Source: Sandarakinorhabdus sp. AAP62
GTDB lineage: Bacteria > Pseudomonadota > Alphaproteobacteria > Sphingomonadales > Sphingomonadaceae
Assembly: GCF_000331225.1 (NCBI RefSeq)
Contig: NZ_ANFY01000007.1
Span: 1 to 64,000, forward strand
DNA: 64,000 bases
Direction: 5' to 3'
Shown here: positions 62,229 through 64,000 of the stretch, piece after piece
How the letters are laid out: the number at the start of each line of letters is the position of its first letter
Numbering within the stretch: position 1 is the first letter of the stretch
Translations under genes and position numbers: made by a program
The notes under the pieces: generated by a model
What the model saw: only the letters and a program-made list of their open reading frames with translations
Told to the model about the DNA's origin: nothing
Database searches by the model: none

Positions 62229-62270
62229 CCCCCTGTTCGCTGCCCCCTGTTCGCTGCCACGGGTTCGCTG
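62229..62270. repeat. Tandem repeat, three units of 14 bases
   Basis: Two identical units CCCCCTGTTCGCTG (62229-62242, 62243-62256) are followed by a diverged third unit, CCACGGGTTCGCTG (62257-62270). It lies just after the dehalogenase-like gene and before the regulator gene. It could vary in copy number and affect the upstream region of the TetR gene. Confidence 0.8.
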
Positions 62271-62363
62271 CTACGGGGCGAATGGCCAGCGGCATCGTTT
62301 CCCCGCGCGTCACCGGACACCGACCTCGACTTGCTATCTTTCTGCGGGAGGATGATAGGTTTC

Positions 62364-63017
62364 ATGATGCCAATGCCTGGCATGACGAGCGGAACCATGG
62401 ACGTTTCACACCGAACTGACACCAAGGCCGAACTGCTGCGCTCGGCCGAGCGGCTGATTGCCGAGAAGGGCCTTGGTTCGGTATCGGTGAAGATGATCAC
62501 CACCGATGCCGGCGCGCGCAATCCCAGCGCGGTGCATTACCACTTCGGCAGCATCGAGAGCCTGATCGAGGAAGTTTTTGCCAAGCGCTTTCGCGAGATC
62601 GAGGCCGAGCGGGCGGTGCGGCTGGAACGGGTCACTCAAAGCGATCCCCAGGCACGGTTGGTGGCGCTGGTCGAAGCGGCGATCGGTCCCTTCATCGAAG
62701 CCTGCCTTGAAGACAATGGGCGCGTCTACGCCCGGTTCTGCCTTCAGTTCGTGTCGGATCCGCGGTTCGACTATGCCAAGCTGATTATCAACGCCGGGGC
62801 GCAGAGCTTTGTGCGACTGAGCGAGGAGATCATCGCCTGCCTGCCGCACATTCCGCTTGAAACGCTGGAGGCCCGGATGCGGCAGAGCTTCGTGATCGCG
62901 TTGGTGCAGGCCGTGAGCTTTGCCCGCGCGGTCGAAGCGGGGACGGCGCCGCCTGTGGACGCCGCGGTCAGGGAGGCGGCCACCTGCCTCGCGGCTTATC
63001 TGAGCGCGCCTGCCTGA
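62364..63017 (+). CDS. TetR-family transcriptional regulator
   Basis: The regulator of about 217 residues has the TetR helix-turn-helix (KAELLRSAERLIAEKGLGSV, VKMITTDAGARNPSAVHYHF, SIESLIEEVFAKRF) and a C-terminal helical ligand domain (RVYARFCLQFVSDPRFDYAK). It lies in the middle of genes carrying TAAT-N7-ATTA palindromes and is the only regulator among them, so it is their likely repressor. The start is uncertain: ATGs at 62352, 62364, 62382 and 62397 are in frame; GGGAGG lies 12 bases before 62364. No palindrome is seen before its own start. Confidence 0.82.
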   Translation: MMPMPGMTSGTMDVSHRTDTKAELLRSAERLIAEKGLGSVSVKMITTDAGARNPSAVHYHFGSIESLIEEVFAKRFREIEAERAVRLERVTQSDPQARLVALVEAAIGPFIEACLEDNGRVYARFCLQFVSDPRFDYAKLIINAGAQSFVRLSEEIIACLPHIPLETLEARMRQSFVIALVQAVSFARAVEAGTAPPVDAAVREAATCLAAYLSAPA

Positions 63018-63049
63018 CCAACAATGGTCAGCCTGCCAACTTGACAGAA

Positions 63050-63064
63050 TAATGTAATGCATTA
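63050..63064. promoter_or_regulatory. TAAT-N7-ATTA palindrome, copy 6
   Basis: TAATGTAATGCATTA lies 42 bases upstream of the monooxygenase start and 32 bases after the regulator stop. It has full TAATG/CATTA arms. Confidence 0.65.
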
Positions 63065-63106
63065 AATTCCTCGCATTGCAGCGCACCAGCCGCGTGAGGG
63101 GATTGC

Positions 63107-64000
63107 ATGATGACGACAGTGCTCGACAGGGCTGACATCAAGGCAAAATACGCCGCCGAGCGCGCCAAGCGGCTGCGCCCCGAAGGGAATGATCAATATC
63201 AGCGGCTTTCGGGCAAGTTCGCCGCCCTCGCCGCCGATCCTTATACCCCGTTCATCGAACGCGCGCCGGTTGCCGACCATGTCACCTTTGCCTTCGTCGG
63301 GGCCGGCATGTCCGGGCTGGTGGTCGGCGCGCGGCTCAAGGAAGCGGGGATCGACAGCTTTCGCCTGATCGACAAGGCCGGCGGCGTCGGCGGCACCTGG
63401 TACTGGAACCGCTATCCCGGTGCGCGCTGCGACACGGCGGCGATGATCTATCTGCCGCTGCTGGAAGAGACCGGCTATATCCCAAGCGAGAAATATGTCC
63501 GTGGCCCCGAAATCCTCGCCCATTGCGAGCGGATCGCCGCGCACTATGGCCTGTACGACAAGGCCCTGTTTCACACCGAGGTATCGAGCATCGAATGGCA
63601 GGAGGCCACGCGGGTCTGGCGGATCACCACCAACCGCGGCGACGATTTCACCGCCAAATATGTCGCGATCGGTACCGGGCCGCTGCACGTCGCCAAGCTG
63701 CCAGGGATAGCGGGGATCGAGACTTTCAAGGGCAAGTCGTTCCACACCAGCCGCTGGGACTATGATTATACCGGCGGCGATGCGAACGGCGCGCCGATGG
63801 ACAGGCTTGCCGACAAGCGGGTCGCGGTGATCGGTACCGGAGCAACCGGCGTGCAGTGCATCCCGCAACTGGCCAGGACGGCCAAGCAGCTTTTCGTCTT
63901 CCAGCGCACGCCGTCGTCCGTTGATGTGCGAGGCAACCACCCGATCGATCCGCAATGGTTCGACAGCATTGCAAGACCGGGCTGGCAGAAACGCTGGATG
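63107..64000 (+). CDS. Baeyer-Villiger-type flavin monooxygenase, 5' part
   Basis: The first 298 residues are present; the gene runs past the window end. They contain the FAD motif FVGAGMSGLVVGARL, GGVGGTWYWNRYPGARCD, the Baeyer-Villiger fingerprint F-K-G-K-S-F-H-T-S-R-W-D and the NADPH motif VAVIGTGATGVQCI. The enzyme would insert oxygen beside a ketone, giving an ester or lactone. It is probably the ring-opening step of this locus. GAGGGG lies 5 bases before the ATG at 63107; 63110 is equally possible. Palindrome copy 6 lies just upstream. Confidence 0.88.
   Translation, partial: MMTTVLDRADIKAKYAAERAKRLRPEGNDQYQRLSGKFAALAADPYTPFIERAPVADHVTFAFVGAGMSGLVVGARLKEAGIDSFRLIDKAGGVGGTWYWNRYPGARCDTAAMIYLPLLEETGYIPSEKYVRGPEILAHCERIAAHYGLYDKALFHTEVSSIEWQEATRVWRITTNRGDDFTAKYVAIGTGPLHVAKLPGIAGIETFKGKSFHTSRWDYDYTGGDANGAPMDRLADKRVAVIGTGATGVQCIPQLARTAKQLFVFQRTPSSVDVRGNHPIDPQWFDSIARPGWQKRWM

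Overview
The window reads as a chromosomal segment of a high-GC alphaproteobacterium, most likely a sphingomonad (Sphingomonadaceae). The reasons are the PEP-CTERM proteins ending in a VPEPASW motif plus a basic tail, a large TonB-dependent receptor, a CobS/CobT pair with a linked DnaJ-type gene, and the dominance of CoA-linked and oxidative catabolic genes. I see no rRNA, no CRISPR array and no intact insertion sequence. Two tRNA genes are present (Thr-TGT and Leu-GAG).

Layout. 0-11.4 kb: an alpha-methylacyl-CoA racemase, a PEP-CTERM protein followed in frame by a cyclase-domain remnant, two divergent Tat-exported spermidine-dehydrogenase-like flavoproteins, an arsC/acetyltransferase pair, an exported beta-helix PEP-CTERM protein opposite a 2OG-Fe(II) oxygenase, and an unusual sensor-plus-phosphoribosyltransferase fusion. 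11.7-22.5 kb: a catabolic locus with a TonB receptor, GntR/FCD regulator, isochorismatase-like hydrolase, HMG-CoA-lyase-like enzyme, hydantoinase/oxoprolinase A and B subunits and a CoA-transferase. Two TGTATACAAAA palindromes mark its divergent promoters. 22.5-24.1 kb: a TMEM165/GDT1 cation transporter and a retropepsin-like protease.

24.2-45.4 kb is one minus-strand operon of about 21 kb: a two-partner-secretion transporter, a 4522-residue adhesin-like exoprotein, a CHAT caspase-like protease, a CHASE2 adenylate cyclase and a small exported FecR-like protein. Successive genes overlap or nearly touch. 45.8-51.1 kb: cobT, a DUF3291 gene, cobS and a DnaJ-domain gene on minus, then a BolA-family gene and an exported M14-like deacylase on plus. 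51.1-53.1 kb: tRNA-Thr, a small membrane protein opposite it, an acyl-CoA dehydrogenase and tRNA-Leu.

After tRNA-Leu and an IS3 transposase fragment, 53.6-64 kb holds a second catabolic locus: a metallo-beta-lactamase-fold hydrolase, a GST-like protein, a formylglycine-generating enzyme, two membrane-anchored sulfatases, a small membrane protein, a dehalogenase-like alpha/beta hydrolase, a TetR regulator and the start of a Baeyer-Villiger monooxygenase that runs off the window. Six 15-bp palindromes (TAAT-N7-ATTA) lie in promoter regions of these genes and nowhere inside them that I noticed. They probably define one regulon for use of a sulfated, ketone-bearing compound. This regulon, the secretion/CHAT/cyclase operon and the sensor-phosphoribosyltransferase fusion are the most noteworthy items.
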